Positions 32,680 to 35,291 of a stretch of DNA of 35,291 nucleotides are shown here, piece after piece. This DNA is from Alistipes sp. (GTDB taxonomy: Bacteria; Bacteroidota; Bacteroidia; Bacteroidales; Rikenellaceae). Position 1 is the stretch's first letter. Each line of letters begins with the position of its first letter. The stretch is taken from the NCBI GenBank assembly GCA_017546725.1, contig JAFYRX010000067.1:1-35291 (forward strand), given 5' to 3'. The notes beneath the pieces were generated by a model. It ran no database searches and was not told the DNA's origin. It worked only from the letters and a program-made list of their open reading frames with translations. Both the position numbers and the translations under genes were made by a program.

Positions 32680-34536
32680 ATGGCTAATACCGAAAAAGAA
32701 AAGTTGTTTGCCGAATTCCCAGCGGTCTCTACCGAGCAGTGGGAGGAGGTCATCACAACAGACCTTAAAGGTGCAGACTACGAGCGTAAACTCGTATGGA
32801 GAACAGCCGAGGGATTCAACGTGCGCCCTTACTATCGCGCCGAGAATCTTGAAGGTATCGAATTTTTGGGTTCGCAGGCTGGCGAATTCCCTTATGTACG
32901 AGGTACACACAACTCTAACGACTGGGCTATCCACCAGTCTATCGACGTTAAGTGTCCCAAGACTGCTAACGAGGAGGCTTTGAAACTCCTTAACTCTGGC
33001 GTTAACTCACTCGGTTTCTGCTTGTGCGGTGTAGAGGAGGTTACTGCAGAGTTCGTTGATACTCTTTTGGAGGGTATCTGCATCCCCGCAGTTGAACTCA
33101 CTTTCTGCGGTACTAACTTCGTTCCCAAGGCCGATATGATTATGGCTAAGGTTGAGTCTATGGGCTTGAACAAGGACGAGGTTAAGATGAACTTCATTTT
33201 TGACCCCATCGTGAAGGACCTCTCACAGCAGGGTATCTACTGCTGCGGTGACGAGGAGGGTACTGCTTGCTACGAGGCTGTAACAGCATTCATCAAGAAG
33301 ACTGCTGAGTACAAGCACATCCGCGTGGTAAACGTATCAGGTCAAATCTTCAGCAACGCTGGTTCTACTATCGTTGAGGAGTTGGCATTCTCATTGGCTG
33401 CAGGTCACGACTACTTGGTTAAACTCACAGAGGCTGGTCTTCCCGTTGACTTGGTAGCACGCAAGATTCGTTTCTCGTTTGCCGTTACTGCTAACTACTT
33501 TATGGAGATTGCGAAGTTCCGCGCTGCTCGTATGTTGTGGGCTAACATCGTTAAGGGCTACAACCCCGAGAAGGAGTGCTCTTGCAAGATGTTTGCACAC
33601 GCCATCACTTCGACTTGGAACCAGACAGTATATGACCCCTATGTAAATATGTTGCGTGGTACAACAGAGGCTATGTCGGCTACTTTGGCTGGCGTACACT
33701 CTTTGGAGGTTACTCCTTTCAACGCATCATACGAGACTCCCGATGAGTTCTCAAAACGTATCGCTCGCAATGCTGAGTTGCTCTTGAAGCACGAGTCACA
33801 CTTCGACCAGGTAGTTGACCCCGCTGGTGGTTCTTACTACATCGAGAACTTGACAAAGAGCATCGCTAACGAGGCTTGGAAACTCTTCCTCGAGGTTGAG
33901 GATAAGGGCGGTTACATCGCTGCCTTCAAGTCAGGCTTCGTAGTAGAGAAGGTCAAGGCTTCGGCTGCAGCAAAGGATAAGAACATCGCTACACGTCGCC
34001 AGATTTTGTTGGGCGCTAACCAGTATCCCAACTTTACTGAGGTTGCCGACGCAGCAATCTGCGAGTGCGCAGTAACACGCAAGGATAAGGAGAACGTATT
34101 GACTCCTTACCGTGGTGCTATGGCATTCGAGGCTATGCGTTTGGGTGTTGACCGTAGCGGCAAGGAGCCCAAGGCATTTATGCTTACTTGCGGTAACTTG
34201 GCTATGGCTCGTGCTCGCGCACAGTTCTCTTGCAACTTCTTTGCTTGCGCTGGTATCCGCGTTCAGGATAATACATTCTTCCACTCTGTAGAGGAGGGCG
34301 TTGAGGCTGCTTTGGAGGCTAAGGCTGACATCGTAGTAGTTTGCGCTTCTGATGACGACTACGCAGAGGTGGCTCCCAAGGTTAAGGAGTTGCTCGGCGG
34401 CAAGGCTATCTTGGTTGTCGCTGGTGCACCCGCTTGCGCCGCTGAGTTGGAGGCACAGGGTATTACCAATTTCATCAACGTAAAGAGTAACGTACTCGAA
34501 ACTCTGAAGTTCTACCTTAAGGAGTTGGGTATCTAA
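32680..34536 (+). CDS. mutA: Methylmalonyl-CoA mutase small subunit
   Basis: The non-catalytic small subunit (618 residues) of the heterodimeric, adenosylcobalamin-dependent mutase that interconverts succinyl-CoA and (R)-methylmalonyl-CoA for propionate formation. It has the mutase TIM-barrel fold ([20 protein letters not shown], then [21 protein letters not shown] and [13 protein letters not shown]). The C-terminal flavodoxin-like domain (about 480-618) lacks the DxHxxG cobalamin-binding motif, as expected for this subunit. Codons are strongly biased (GCT, GTT, AAG, TAC), which suggests high expression. The large-subunit gene starts 11 bases after the stop. Confidence 0.95.
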   Translation: MANTEKEKLFAEFPAVSTEQWEEVITTDLKGADYERKLVWRTAEGFNVRPYYRAENLEGIEFLGSQAGEFPYVRGTHNSNDWAIHQSIDVKCPKTANEEALKLLNSGVNSLGFCLCGVEEVTAEFVDTLLEGICIPAVELTFCGTNFVPKADMIMAKVESMGLNKDEVKMNFIFDPIVKDLSQQGIYCCGDEEGTACYEAVTAFIKKTAEYKHIRVVNVSGQIFSNAGSTIVEELAFSLAAGHDYLVKLTEAGLPVDLVARKIRFSFAVTANYFMEIAKFRAARMLWANIVKGYNPEKECSCKMFAHAITSTWNQTVYDPYVNMLRGTTEAMSATLAGVHSLEVTPFNASYETPDEFSKRIARNAELLLKHESHFDQVVDPAGGSYYIENLTKSIANEAWKLFLEVEDKGGYIAAFKSGFVVEKVKASAAAKDKNIATRRQILLGANQYPNFTEVADAAICECAVTRKDKENVLTPYRGAMAFEAMRLGVDRSGKEPKAFMLTCGNLAMARARAQFSCNFFACAGIRVQDNTFFHSVEEGVEAALEAKADIVVVCASDDDYAEVAPKVKELLGGKAILVVAGAPACAAELEAQGITNFINVKSNVLETLKFYLKELGI

Positions 34537-34547
34537 AAAGCAAAGTT

Positions 34548-35291
34548 ATGAGAGCAAAATTTGAAAATTTATCATACGAGGGCGGTAACACACAGTGCTG
34601 TGCCGCCAAGACCGAGGCCGCTGAGCCTTGGCTCACTGCCGAGCAGATACCCGTAAAGTCGGACTACACGGCAAAGGATTTGGAGAATCTGGAGCACCTG
34701 AACTATGCAGCAGGTATCGCTCCCTATCTTCGTGGCCCCTACTCTACAATGTACGTTATGCGTCCCTGGACAATCCGTCAGTATGCAGGTTTCTCTACTG
34801 CCGAGGAGTCAAACGCATTCTACCGTCGTAACTTGGCCGCAGGTCAAAAGGGTTTGTCAGTAGCATTCGACTTGGCTACACACCGTGGTTACGATGCTGA
34901 CCACCCCCGCGTAGTTGGTGACGTAGGTAAGGCTGGTGTATCTATCTGCTCTGTAGAGGATATGAAGGTGTTGTTCAACGGTATTCCGTTGGATAAGATG
35001 TCAGTATCAATGACTATGAACGGTGCCGTATTGCCCGTATTGGCATTCTACATCGTAACAGGTTTGGAGCAGGGTTGTACTTTGGATCAGTTGGCTGGTA
35101 CTATCCAGAACGATATCTTGAAGGAGTTTATGGTGCGTAACACCTATATCTATCCTCCAAAGTTCTCGATGAAGGTTATTGCTGACATCTTTGAGTACAC
35201 TTCGAAGAATATGCCGAAGTTCAATTCGATTTCGATTTCGGGTTACCATATGCAGGAGGCTGGTGCTACAGCCGACATCGAGTTGGCTTAC
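34548..35291 (+). CDS. mutB: Methylmalonyl-CoA mutase large subunit, 5' part
   Basis: The first 248 codons of the catalytic, cobalamin-binding subunit; the gene continues past the right edge. It opens [14 protein letters not shown]. The substrate-channel motif [20 protein letters not shown] includes the Tyr and Arg that contact the CoA ester. [20 protein letters not shown] and [19 protein letters not shown] (with the active-site His) follow. The B12 domain is not in the window. It is co-transcribed with mutA. Confidence 0.95.
   Translation, partial: MRAKFENLSYEGGNTQCCAAKTEAAEPWLTAEQIPVKSDYTAKDLENLEHLNYAAGIAPYLRGPYSTMYVMRPWTIRQYAGFSTAEESNAFYRRNLAAGQKGLSVAFDLATHRGYDADHPRVVGDVGKAGVSICSVEDMKVLFNGIPLDKMSVSMTMNGAVLPVLAFYIVTGLEQGCTLDQLAGTIQNDILKEFMVRNTYIYPPKFSMKVIADIFEYTSKNMPKFNSISISGYHMQEAGATADIELAY

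Overview
This window looks like a chromosomal segment of a Bacteroidales bacterium, plausibly a gut member related to Alistipes/Rikenellaceae; the family placement is inference. The evidence is a typical Bacteroidota gene set: type III glutamine synthetase, long-tailed Rho, GldH, RicT/PSP1, two-subunit methylmalonyl-CoA mutase and secreted Gfo/Idh oxidoreductases. In addition, upstream of many genes there is the Bacteroidota-type promoter TTG/TTTG - about 20 bp - TAnnTTTG, and Shine-Dalgarno signals are weak. Most genes are core or metabolic. No prophage, integrase, insertion sequence or CRISPR array was seen.

Layout. 1-248: 5' part of a minus-strand Fe-S scaffold-type gene. 537-5984: plus-strand run of acyltransferase, inorganic pyrophosphatase, L-serine dehydratase, secreted sugar isomerase-like TIM barrel, pRiA4b ORF-3-like protein and miaA. 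6026-6111: tRNA-Leu(UAA) with its own promoter and terminator. 6300-8423: minus-strand pair of secreted isomerase-like protein and Tat-type Gfo/Idh oxidoreductase. 8637-9858: visibly AT-rich pair of tandem paralogous secreted proteins of unknown function. 10096-13035: rho and a secreted nucleoside hydrolase (minus). 13201-18512: rarA, secreted alpha/beta hydrolase, YfcE-type phosphodiesterase and a ClpC-like ATPase (plus). 18604-21154: AraC regulator divergent from a MATE exporter. 21192-23931: ricT, gldH, trmB. 24003-28363: secreted GH5-like enzyme and HtrA/DegQ protease (minus), then a second secreted clan GH-A-like enzyme (plus). 28439-32168: metK behind a probable SAM-II riboswitch, and glnN (minus). 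32680-35291: methylmalonyl-CoA mutase small subunit and the start of the large subunit, the succinate-to-propionate branch.

RNA and non-coding structure. The least ordinary features are non-coding. Two roughly 120-bp imperfect palindromes (6167-6285 and 9977-10098) share conserved blocks and a hairpin whose stem bases differ in a compensatory way. Both lie at the 3' ends of minus-strand genes, and one covers the rho stop codon. A SAM-II-like aptamer lies just after the metK promoter. An 8-bp inverted repeat overlaps the araC promoter between araC and the MATE gene, and another inverted repeat ends directly at the clpC start codon. Strong hairpin terminators close most transcription units, especially convergent ones.

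How the genes work together. The secreted isomerase-like proteins, the Gfo/Idh enzyme, the two glycosidase-like proteins and the nucleoside hydrolase suggest periplasmic processing of glycans and nucleosides. Serine dehydratase, glutamine synthetase, MetK and methylmalonyl-CoA mutase are central amino-acid and fermentation enzymes. Rho, RarA, ClpC, HtrA, MiaA and TrmB are housekeeping functions.
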